A stretch of 64,000 nucleotides of DNA, from assembly GCA_036397835.1 (NCBI GenBank), contig DASWIG010000794.1, positions 1-64,000 on the forward strand. The letters are read 5' to 3'. This document shows, piece after piece, positions 8,206-15,624 of the stretch. The translations under genes and the position numbers were made by a program. The notes under the pieces were generated by a model that worked only from the letters and a program-made list of their open reading frames with translations, did no database searches and was not told where the DNA came from. Every line of letters starts with the position of its first letter. Positions within the stretch are counted from its first letter, which is position 1. Source of the DNA: DASWIG01 sp036397835 (GTDB lineage: Bacteria; Acidobacteriota; Thermoanaerobaculia; Multivoradales; J023).

Positions 8206-8661
8206 ATGGATGCGAGCCCGGCATCTGACCCGATCGGTTGCGGCCGCCCCTGCTGTGGCTCGAAGCGGCGGCGGTCGATCGGCGACTACTTCGACGATGG
8301 CCGGTGCCGCAGCCGCAGACCTCCGCTGCCTATCGAGGGCGCGACCCAACAGGCGGACGATGGGGTCTGGACAAGCTTCAGCCTGGATCTCGATGGCGAC
8401 CGCATCGCCGCCGTCTCTTTCCGTTCGTCCACCTGCATCACCCTGGTGGCCTCTTGCGAGTGTCTCGTCGAGATCGTGGAGGGGCTGTCGCTTCGCGAGG
8501 CGGCGGTCGCGTCGTCGCAACTTGTCGACCGGCTGCCCGGAGTGCCGGAGATGAAGCGGCATCGCGCCGCGTTGGCGCGCTCCGCCTTCTTGGCAGCCCT
8601 CCAGAAGGCACTGAACACATCGGCCCGAACGTCTTGGCCCAGAGGAGAAGAAGCAGAATGA
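8206..8661 (+). CDS. NifU/IscU-like protein lacking most scaffold cysteines
   Basis: This 151-residue protein aligns by pattern with the IscU/NifU N-terminal fold. ATQQADDGVWTSFSLDLDGD and FRSSTCITLVASCECLVEIV correspond to the region around the second scaffold Cys, followed by EGLSLREA. PEMKRHRAALARSAFLAAL corresponds to the third-ligand helix, where IscU has Cys but this protein has Arg. The first ligand Cys is also absent, while a Cys-rich N-terminus (CGRPCCGSK) is extra. It may be a scaffold or sulfur/selenium carrier with altered chemistry. Its TGA overlaps the ATG of the DsrE-family gene (ATGA), indicating coupling. Confidence 0.6.
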   Translation: MDASPASDPIGCGRPCCGSKRRRSIGDYFDDGRCRSRRPPLPIEGATQQADDGVWTSFSLDLDGDRIAAVSFRSSTCITLVASCECLVEIVEGLSLREAAVASSQLVDRLPGVPEMKRHRAALARSAFLAALQKALNTSARTSWPRGEEAE

Positions 8662-8996
8662 AAGTCGCCTATATCTTCGCGACCCAGCGTCACACGGTCT
8701 CTTACGTGCTCGGCAAGATGATCCTCCCCCAGTTGGAGGAGGACCGTCACGGCGTCGACGTCGCCGGCATGTTCTTCTTCGAGGATAACAACTACGTGTT
8801 GGTGAAGGGCAATCCGCTCGGGGAGCGGCTGCACAAAGTGGCGAAACAGAAGGGGATCCTGCTCATGGGATGCGACCAGTGCTGCTACGAGCGCGAGATC
8901 GCCGACCAGCTCCTCGACGGCGTCCCGATCGGCTGCTTTCCGGACCTGTACAAGGCACTTTCCGGCAACATGCCCGATCAGGTGATCACCCTCTGA
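8658..8996 (+). CDS. saoD: DsrE-family protein, SaoD-like
   Basis: This 112-residue DsrE/TusD-fold protein starts MKVAYIFATQRHTVSYVLGK, has GMFFFEDNNYVLVKGNPLGE, and carries the cysteine motif GCDQCCYEREIA with a later Cys in IGCFPDLY. Such small proteins shuttle sulfur or selenium as a persulfide-type adduct. I recall a family called SaoD that occurs beside HgcAB-like fusion proteins and selenoproteins, and this context matches it. The start is fixed by AGAGGAGAAG just upstream and by ATGA overlap with the NifU-like gene. Substrate is unknown. Confidence 0.75.
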   Translation: MKVAYIFATQRHTVSYVLGKMILPQLEEDRHGVDVAGMFFFEDNNYVLVKGNPLGERLHKVAKQKGILLMGCDQCCYEREIADQLLDGVPIGCFPDLYKALSGNMPDQVITL

Positions 8997-9067
8997 CGCT
9001 ACGAGGTCCTCGCCACCGCGATTCCACAGCCGCCGCCGTTCGGGCGAGCGGCATGTTCAAGACTAGG

Positions 9068-10594
9068 TCACATAAGAGCAACCTGCTCTTCAGTGGGCTC
9101 CGCTCAGCAGTACCAGGGCTCCGTCAGGTAGGGGATGGTGGCGCGATCGGCCACCTGGCCGAGATTCGCCACCTCGAAGCTGAGCTCGCACGAGCCTTCG
9201 TAGGCCTGATGGGCCAGTTGCCAGACCCGCTGGAAGATCTGACGGCGGGTCTCGCCGCGGCGCTGACCCTCCTGGATCGCCTCCAGCAGATCCTCGCACA
9301 GCCGATCGACTTGCGGATCGGTGTGCTCCCAGGGGTAGACCAACCTCTGCTCATCGAACTCGCCGATGATCTGCCGCACCTCCGGCAGCTCGAGCAGCCG
9401 TGAGGATTCCGTGATCAGCAGCCGTATGGCGTACTGGATAGGCGAGACGTTCTCGATCAGGTCGAGCTCCAGGAGAGTGTGGAGGAGCTCGAGGTAGCTC
9501 TCGATCGTGGTCCACGGCGTGAAGGTCACGAAGGTGGGGTTCATGGTCAGCCCCACCTCCCGGAACTGCCGCGCCGCCTCGACGAAGTCCTGGCGGCTGT
9601 GGCCCTTGTCGAAGATCTCCAGCACCCGCGGGTCGATCGACTCCACCGCGCAGGTGACGAACAGACAGCCCGTGTCGCGTAGCGCCGGCAGGTGCTGGCG
9701 CTGCTTCAGCAGGTGCTCGACCTTGATCGTGACGTCGTAAGTGAGCTCCGGGAACTCCTCGTGAAGCGCTTGGACCAGCTTCACCGCGTGCGTGGGGCCG
9801 TTGAAGAAGTCAGGATCGCCAAAGGTGATGTGGTCGGCCCCCCGCGCCACTTGGCCGCGGATGTCCTCGAGGACCACGTCGCGCTGGACGATGCGGAAGT
9901 TGCCGCCGTAGACCGGCACGATCGGACAGTGGCGGCAGAGATGCTTGCAGCCCCGGGTGGCCTCGGTGTAGCCCACCGTCTTGAGGGCGCCGGAAGGCAT
10001 TTGCATCCTGGCGTAGCGGTCGAGCGCCGGCAGCCCACTGCGGTCTGGCACCACGAAGCTCTGGCGGCCGAGGGAGATCCGCGGCTCCGGCTGCTCGCAA
10101 TCGCCGTCCGCGGCGGACGCCGTAAGGCCGCCCTCCGCCGACAGCCGGCGCACCAGCGAGATCAAGCCTTCCTCGAACTCACCGCCGAGGATGGTGTGAC
10201 CCCCCAGCCTTCTGAGGAAGCTCTCGTTGACCGGCGCGTAGAGTCCGTAGAAGCAGAGGTGGGCGTCGGGGTTGAGCTGGCGCACCCGTGGCACCAAGCC
10301 GGCCGCGAGCCGGGTGGCCGTGTGCATGGGCACGTAGAACGCGACCAGGTCGGCCGCCGCCAGCGTCGTCTGCTCCCGGTCCTTGTCGCGGCCTGCCTTG
10401 ACCGCCAGGTCGAGACAGGTGACCGCGCAGCCTTCCCGCTTCAGCCAGGCCGCTGGCGAGGCGATACCGAAGGGCTGCCGGCCCAGCTCGTAGGTGGAGA
10501 CCAGGGCGACCTGCAGGGGCCGGTCCACGCCGGTCGCCGCCTCTGGCCTGCCACCGCTGGTCGTCGCTGCCGAGTTGAGTGCCCTTCCAGCCAT
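9068..10594 (-). CDS. B12/radical-SAM selenoprotein with Cys-Sec-Ala-Glu-Pro tail
   Basis: The first in-frame TGA (9104-9106) is best read as selenocysteine, giving 508 residues ending WYC-Sec-AEPTEEQVALM. The Cys-Sec-Ala-Glu-Pro tail matches a family I know as CUAEP/CCAEP-tail radical SAM proteins. A SECIS-like hairpin follows the TGA. An N-terminal cobalamin-binding-like domain (about 25-190) precedes the radical-SAM core with CKHLCRHC (about 214-221), the CxxxCxxC cluster ligand. AAGGAACGAG precedes the ATG. It lies downstream of the HgcAB-like fusion and faces the saoD pair. The reaction is unknown; the tail may bind a metal or act in redox. Read naively, the gene would be called as ending 36 bases early. 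Confidence 0.85.
9074..9106 (-). promoter_or_regulatory. Selenocysteine UGA and SECIS-like hairpin
   Basis: On the transcript, UGA (9106-9104) is followed 14 bases later by AAGAGC-AGGUU-GCUCUU (9090-9074), a perfect 6-bp stem with a 5-base loop containing GG. Position and loop agree with bacterial SECIS elements bound by SelB. No U tract follows, so a terminator is unlikely. The reading frame continues through the hairpin for 11 sense codons to UGA at 9070-9068. Confidence 0.8.
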
Positions 10595-10712
10595 CTCGTT
10601 CCTTTCCGGGTTTGCCAGGTCTTCGCCCGGCGCTCACCGCCGAGAACCGAATTGGGCTGCTGCGAAACAGGCCTCGGCGCAGATCCTCGGTGATCGACCG
10701 TCAACTGGGACT

Positions 10713-10741
10713 AGGATAGTTCAGTATTGACTTCGATGCAA
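10713..10741 (-). promoter_or_regulatory. Possible promoter for the selenoprotein gene
   Basis: On the minus strand TTGCAT (741-736 of the 10-kb block) is followed by 17 bases and TATCCT (10718-10713). It would give the selenoprotein gene its own transcript with a leader of about 110 bases. Confidence 0.4.
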
Positions 10742-10762
10742 GTAGGACATCGCGCGCGACCG

Positions 10763-10969
10763 TCACTCGACGCCGGAGAAGTGGCGGTGCTCACCCAGGC
10801 CGACGCCGCGCAGCGATTCTTCCTCGGTGCAACCGAAGCGCTCCATGACCTCGCGGTGCGGAGGTGGGTCTGGGGTCTCCCCGCCGGCGGCGTGGCGGTC
10901 GAGTTCCCCCTGCCACCAGAGAGCGATCTCGCGGACAAAACGGGGCCGGACTTCGTAAGAAGTGCTCAT
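10763..10969 (-). CDS. Small hypothetical protein (68 aa) in the HgcAB-like operon
   Basis: The frame starts MSTSYEVRPRFVREIALWWQ and includes DRHAAGGETPDPPPHREVME and RFGCTEEESLRG. The composition is protein-like, with one Cys, but I recognise no family. It lies between the HgcAB-like fusion and the selenoprotein on the same strand. There is no strong ribosome site, but its ATG overlaps the TGA of a 12-codon ORF that does have one, so it may be translated by coupling. It might be a remnant. Confidence 0.4.
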   Translation of the reverse strand: MSTSYEVRPRFVREIALWWQGELDRHAAGGETPDPPPHREVMERFGCTEEESLRGVGLGEHRHFSGVE

Positions 10970-11004
10970 TGGTAGAGAATCTTCTGGCTAAAGTGCTCGG
11001 TCAC
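10966..11004 (-). CDS. Possible 12-aa leader ORF
   Basis: GTG at 11004 follows GGGAGGA by 4 bases and encodes VTEHFSQKILYQ before a TGA that overlaps the next ATG. It may serve only to couple translation into the 68-aa ORF. Short length means chance is not excluded. Confidence 0.25.
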   Translation of the reverse strand: MTEHFSQKILYQ

Positions 11005-11068
11005 GGATCCTCCCGGTACCGCTCCCGCTCCGGCGACGAATCGTGCCCGGACGGTGAATGACGGGGCG

Positions 11069-12280
11069 CTACTGGCATTGGCTGAGACGCTGGTGCTCGT
11101 CCGCCACCTGGTTGATGATGGCGTCGGTGGGACACTGGATCAGGCACGCCTGGCAACCCTCGCAGAGATCTGGATTCGAGAAGATCATCTTCTTGTTCTC
11201 AGTCGGCGAAAAACACTCCACCGGGCAAACGTGATCACACAAATTGCAGCCGATGCAGTCCTCTTCGATGATCTCCAGCTTCAGGTGAGGGAAGCCGTAG
11301 AAGAGGGTCGAGTAGCCGCATTGCCAGAGCGGGGTGTAGCTCGGGTAAGAGGTCCCCACCAGATAGGAGCCGAGCAGCAGCATCAAGACCCATTGCAAAG
11401 AGAACAGGCCCAACCCGCCGCCGAGCAGCCAGCCGTCGGCGCCGAGGATCAGGGCGGTGCCGGGGAGGAAGAAGCCGACTCCCGCCTTCTGGACGAAGGT
11501 CTTGCCCGGGATCACGAAACACCCCAGGCTGATCGCCACCGCCATCACGGCCAACCCGCCGATGAACCAGGGTGCCACCGCCAAACCGAAGACCAGTACC
11601 GGGAAGAGGGTGTAGCGCAGCGCCAGACTTCCCCACATGGCGACCGCCATCTCAAGGCGTTCGCGGACGGTGAAGGTGACCCGCATCATCTTCTCGGTTC
11701 GCCGCCGGGAGTGCAGGTACTCGGGTATGTCGGCGATGTCCACCGGGCCGAAGACCGCCGACCAGCCGGTTCGCCGACGAACCTCGAAGAGGTTCAGACC
11801 ATTGGCGCACAGTTGCGGCAGGATCAGCCGCCGGTGGTCGACCATTTCGGCGATGCGGCTGGTCTTGAGGATCGAGATGATGCTGTCGATGTTGAAGCGC
11901 TGCCCCCCCGCCGCGCACCACACGTCGATGCCGCTCGCTGGCGCCACGAGCAGGTAGCAGTCGGTACCTTCGAGGGCGCGGCACACCCGGCGCACGGTGA
12001 GGTCGTAGTTGGTGGTCACCAGCACCGGCGAGCGGCGATCCGCGTTGCCGAAGACGATCAACCGTGGGCGGGTGGGGTACGGCGCCGAGCGGAAGACGGT
12101 CTGAAAGATCCGCTTCGGCAGACTCCTGATCCGTGGCCACAGTCCCGTCCGTGGCCGGTAGCGCTCCGCCCGCAGCAGCGGGTCGTCGCGGCGGCCGGTG
12201 GGCTCGGCGCGCACGGTCTCGTCCGCTCGCGCCTGCCGCTCCGTTTGAGGGAGGGTGATCTCTCTCGCAGCCAAACTCAT
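11069..12280 (-). CDS. HgcAB-like fusion: corrinoid protein plus membrane and ferredoxin domains
   Basis: The 403-residue protein joins features of the mercury-methylation pair HgcA and HgcB. Residues about 75-205 form a CdhD/HgcA-like corrinoid domain with the cap-helix motif GIDVWCAAGGQRF (Cys122, the position that ligates cobalt in HgcA; canonical motif N-V-W-C-A-A-G-K). VTTNYDLTVRRV and HRRLILPQL are also HgcA-like. About four transmembrane helices follow (215-330). The C-terminus is a 2[4Fe-4S] ferredoxin with CIGCNLCDHVCP and CEGCQACLIQCP. The cap Asn and Lys are replaced by Asp and Gly, so Hg methylation cannot be assumed. The ATG overlaps the methyltransferase stop (ATGA). Confidence 0.85.
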   Translation of the reverse strand: MSLAAREITLPQTERQARADETVRAEPTGRRDDPLLRAERYRPRTGLWPRIRSLPKRIFQTVFRSAPYPTRPRLIVFGNADRRSPVLVTTNYDLTVRRVCRALEGTDCYLLVAPASGIDVWCAAGGQRFNIDSIISILKTSRIAEMVDHRRLILPQLCANGLNLFEVRRRTGWSAVFGPVDIADIPEYLHSRRRTEKMMRVTFTVRERLEMAVAMWGSLALRYTLFPVLVFGLAVAPWFIGGLAVMAVAISLGCFVIPGKTFVQKAGVGFFLPGTALILGADGWLLGGGLGLFSLQWVLMLLLGSYLVGTSYPSYTPLWQCGYSTLFYGFPHLKLEIIEEDCIGCNLCDHVCPVECFSPTENKKMIFSNPDLCEGCQACLIQCPTDAIINQVADEHQRLSQCQ

Positions 12281-13023
12281 GACGTCGCCTCCGCAGCCAG
12301 CAGTTGCAGGCTTCCGCCCAGGAACTTCTCCACGCCGACGACCTGGAACCCCGCGCGCTCGAGACGCTCGTCGAGCCGCTCCAGGGGATGGGTCAGGGGC
12401 GGAGCCACCACGAAAGCGAGGAGCATCAGGGGGAATTCGATCACGAAGTACAGGACCTTGAGCAGGGGATTGGCCTTCTTCAGCTCCACCGCCTGCAGCC
12501 CCAAGTAGGTCACCAGGCGGGCGGCGTGGCGGTAGAGGCGGTAGACGAGACGGCGCCAGAAGCTGTCGGGCTCAGCCTCGTCGGCCAGGATCAGTCGGCC
12601 CCTCGACCGCAGCACTCGCCGGCACTGGGGCAACAAGCAGTCAATCTCGTCGTCGGTCATTTCGGAGAGCGCCAGCACGCTCACCACCCGATCGAAGCTT
12701 CCGGGCTCGAACTCGTCTTCGACCTGCAGAGCGTGGAGCTTGCGTACCTCGGCCTGCCCGTCGAGCTGCGCCAGATGGTCTCGCGCGGCCTCCACCATCG
12801 GTCCCGCAGTGTCGATCCCCACCACGCGCGCCCCCCGTGCGGCCATCTGCCGCAGCAGGAAGCCCGTGCCGCAGCCGATCTCCAGCACGTCCGTCCCCGG
12901 CTCCACCAGCCGCTCGACGATCCGCTCGCGGATCTCCGCCAGCCTGCCGAGGGTCAAGATCTGCATCCCGCGGTCGAAGCGCCGCGGCGACTCTTCGAAG
13001 ATCTTCATCAGCACAAAAGCCAT
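12277..13023 (-). CDS. cpaM: SAM-dependent methyltransferase partner of the corrinoid protein (CpaM-like)
   Basis: The 248-residue class I methyltransferase has motif I VLEIGCGTGFL (residues about 46-56), an acidic motif II end (GIDTAGPMVEAA) and a post-core region with a hydrophobic segment (LLKVLYFVIEFPLMLLAFVV) suggesting membrane association. Its stop overlaps the start of the HgcAB-like fusion, so the pair is translated together. I recall methyltransferases named CpaM that regularly accompany HgcAB-like corrinoid proteins. A likely job is to methylate the corrinoid or an acceptor after it. No other substrate clue is visible. Confidence 0.75.
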   Translation of the reverse strand: MAFVLMKIFEESPRRFDRGMQILTLGRLAEIRERIVERLVEPGTDVLEIGCGTGFLLRQMAARGARVVGIDTAGPMVEAARDHLAQLDGQAEVRKLHALQVEDEFEPGSFDRVVSVLALSEMTDDEIDCLLPQCRRVLRSRGRLILADEAEPDSFWRRLVYRLYRHAARLVTYLGLQAVELKKANPLLKVLYFVIEFPLMLLAFVVAPPLTHPLERLDERLERAGFQVVGVEKFLGGSLQLLAAEATS

Positions 13024-13570
13024 GGCTCAGACTCCCACTGGTTGGTCGCTGGAGCGCACTCGCCGGGCGGCGATCCCCTTACGTGACCTCAAAGCCCGTG
13101 CAATACGATACCACAAGTCTGCCAATCTGGCCCCGGGGAAGGCGTCGGATCAGGGGATCCGACCAGGGGGCCCCGGGCGGCGCCCCAGCAGGAGCGCCAC
13201 CTCACCTCACCTCTACCTCATCCCTCTCGCCGGACATCCTGCCTGATTGCCGCCTGCGCCAACGGCAGACCCGGTTGACGTGGCCGGCCGACTCTTGTAG
13301 GCTGTCTCCGGCGTTGAGGCCTGAAGCACTCGGGGGAGTATCAGGGCGCGTAAAGCTAACGCCATGCGGGAATCGGCTCACGCTCCTGACGGGGCACGGA
13401 TCGGCTGACTCGGAATCGCTTCCGGCGCGGCCGGAGGCCCCCGAGGGTCGGAGACGTGCTGCTCCGCCACAGGGGAGGAGGGCCGATGCGCCCGTCTCGC
13501 TCTGGCTCGCGGAGTATGCCCGTCCAGACCGACGCGACTCTGGGAACGCCGGCTGCGGAAAGGAGAAGAG
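13024..13570. other. Divergent intergenic region between the HgcAB-like operon and the radical-SAM gene
   Basis: About 547 bases separate divergently transcribed genes. A plausible promoter for the right-hand gene is listed separately. No convincing promoter hexamers were found for the left-hand methyltransferase operon, and no cobalamin-riboswitch B12 box was recognised. Open frames here are not protein-like. Confidence 0.4.
13275..13303 (+). promoter_or_regulatory. Possible promoter for the B12 radical-SAM gene
   Basis: TTGACG (13275-13280), 17 bases and TAGGCT (13298-13303) resemble a sigma70 promoter with a weak -10. The leader would be about 260 bases. Confidence 0.35.
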
Positions 13571-15574
13571 ATGCTCAAGAAGAAGGTAACGATGGTCGAG
13601 CTTCCGCTCTGGGAAAGAGTCATTCCTCTGGTATCCGGATATCTCCAGGCATTTGCCTGCAAAGACGCTTACGTGGCGAAAAACTACCAGTTCGAGAAGC
13701 TTACCACCAGCCTTCGAACACCGCGCGAAGAAACGCTGAAGCACCTGCTTGAGAGCGATAGCGACATCTATACTTTCAGTTGCTACGTCTGGAATACGGC
13801 TCGAATTCGCTCTCTCCTCCCGTCCCTTCTCGAGGCCAAACCCGAGGCTCAGATTCTGCTCGGCGGCCCCCAGGTCATGCATCATGGGCAGCAATACCTC
13901 GACCCCAGGCACGAGAACCTGATCTTGTGCAACGGAGAAGGCGAGAAGACCTTCTCTGATCTTCTCGAGGAGCAGCTTGAAAACGGCCCCGATCTCGCCA
14001 AGGTGCGCGGGTTGAGCTTTTATCGGGATCAGGAGCTGATCACCACCGAGAGCCAAGAACGTATCAACGATATCAATGAGGTCCCCTCTCCTTTCCTGAG
14101 CGGCATCTTCGATCAAAAATACTCCATCAGCATCCTCGAAACCAACCGCGGATGCCCCTTCCGGTGTGCGTTCTGCTACTGGGGAGCCCACACCAACGAC
14201 AAGGTCTACAAGTTCGACGAGGAGAGGATCAAGGACGAGCTGACCTGGCTCAGTCGAAATGAGATCCAGCTCATCTTCATCGCGGACGCCAACTGGGGGA
14301 TGCTGAATCGCGATATCGATCTCACGCAGCACATCGCTGACTGCAAAGAGAGCAATCTGGCTCCAACCATGGTGTATTTCTCCGCTGCAAAGAACAAACC
14401 GGCGAACGTCACGCGGATCATTGAGACTCTCCGAGAGGCTGGGGTCGTGATTTCCCAACCGGTCTCTCTGCAATCCCTCGACGCAGGGACTCTTGCCGCC
14501 ATCGATCGCAGCAACATTAAACAAAGCGCATATACGGAGCTCCAGGCGAATCTGACCGAGAAAGGCATCAATTCATATACCGAGCTCATATGGCCTCTGC
14601 CGGGGGAGACCCTCGCCTCTTTCAAGCTGGGAATCGAGAAGCTGTGCCGGGCCGGGGCCGGAACGATCATCGTATATCCACATCTCCTTCTTCACAACAC
14701 GCCCATCTACAATCGGCGGGAAGAGTATGGCTTCCTGACCAGGGAAGTGGGTGGCGACGCGGGCGAGGACGAAGTCATCATCGAAACCGCCGACGTGAGC
14801 AGACAGCAGTTCGAGGAAGGCTTTCGATTTTTCTATACGATCCATCTCTTGTACAACTGCCGTGCATTATTTACTTTGAGCAGCTACCTTGATCGCCGGG
14901 GAATACGCAGATATAGTGAGCTGATCTCTGATTTTTCGGGGTCCTGCGACGAAACCGGTTACGACCTGGCGAGATTCTGGCGAAGCTCCATTAGCGACGG
15001 CCATTTCTCCAACTTTTACAACGTGGGGGAGGCGGTCCATATGGCACTGCACTCCCACCGAGAAGGAACGGGGCGGCTCATTCATGAATTCGTCTCGTCT
15101 CAACCTTGGTGGCGGGATCCACATGCACGGTTCTGCTACGAAATCGATCTGTTGAGCAAGCCGCACCTCTATAGCAATACTTCGATGATCTATCCGGGCC
15201 ACGGCTTACCCGATCATGACGCGAACGGAAAACGCTTCCTTGAATACTCGAGAATCCTCGAAATCTCCGATCGGACCCTCTATGTCCGGGTCCCTCGGGA
15301 TCTCCTCTCCTTGCTCGAGGAGTTCCCCTGGCTGAAGCTAAGGGCGGCCGGAGAAGAAGGCGACGTTTTCAGGGTTGACCACAGGAACGGCCAATATCCC
15401 CACATGGAAACGCAGGGCCTCGAACACGCCTTCAGCTATTGTCATGGCATGATTCTCAGGATCGGCAATATCCTGCCGACCTGGCGCCGGATGAGCACTG
15501 CTGCGGATGCGATGGCACCGACCGCTCCAAGCTCGGCCGAGTCAGAGCTATTTGATTTCGAGTCGGCGGCATAG
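13571..15574 (+). CDS. Cobalamin-binding radical SAM enzyme
   Basis: This 667-residue protein has an N-terminal B12-binding domain (about 1-170, with QILLGGPQVMHHGQ) and a radical-SAM domain with RGCPFRCAFCYWG (about 191-199, CxxxCxxC). A long C-terminal domain like those of BchE/DUF4080-type enzymes follows. AAGGAGAAGAG precedes the ATG. It borders the NRPS cluster and converges with the MFS gene, so it probably tailors the product, for example by C-methylation of an unactivated carbon (inferred). Its base use is less GC-rich than its neighbours. It ends SAESELFDFESAA, which shares ESE-x-FDFE with the C-terminus of the largest NRPS protein. Confidence 0.8.
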   Translation: MLKKKVTMVELPLWERVIPLVSGYLQAFACKDAYVAKNYQFEKLTTSLRTPREETLKHLLESDSDIYTFSCYVWNTARIRSLLPSLLEAKPEAQILLGGPQVMHHGQQYLDPRHENLILCNGEGEKTFSDLLEEQLENGPDLAKVRGLSFYRDQELITTESQERINDINEVPSPFLSGIFDQKYSISILETNRGCPFRCAFCYWGAHTNDKVYKFDEERIKDELTWLSRNEIQLIFIADANWGMLNRDIDLTQHIADCKESNLAPTMVYFSAAKNKPANVTRIIETLREAGVVISQPVSLQSLDAGTLAAIDRSNIKQSAYTELQANLTEKGINSYTELIWPLPGETLASFKLGIEKLCRAGAGTIIVYPHLLLHNTPIYNRREEYGFLTREVGGDAGEDEVIIETADVSRQQFEEGFRFFYTIHLLYNCRALFTLSSYLDRRGIRRYSELISDFSGSCDETGYDLARFWRSSISDGHFSNFYNVGEAVHMALHSHREGTGRLIHEFVSSQPWWRDPHARFCYEIDLLSKPHLYSNTSMIYPGHGLPDHDANGKRFLEYSRILEISDRTLYVRVPRDLLSLLEEFPWLKLRAAGEEGDVFRVDHRNGQYPHMETQGLEHAFSYCHGMILRIGNILPTWRRMSTAADAMAPTAPSSAESELFDFESAA

Positions 15575-15624
15575 CGCCGGTTCTTTCAACTCGGGCTTAG
15601 CGGGCCAGCACGAGGTGGGCCGTC

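Noticed and set aside
8994..9010. TGA of the saoD-like gene as a second selenocysteine
   Set aside because: The downstream frame gives no conserved-looking tail and no SECIS-type hairpin is seen at the right distance.
9074..9090. Hairpin after the radical-SAM gene as a terminator
   Set aside because: No U tract follows it; placement after UGA and the Cys-Sec-Ala-Glu-Pro reading fit SECIS better.
13202..14524. 440-residue minus-strand frame overlapping the B12 radical-SAM gene
   Set aside because: Antisense to a well-supported enzyme and without recognisable domains.
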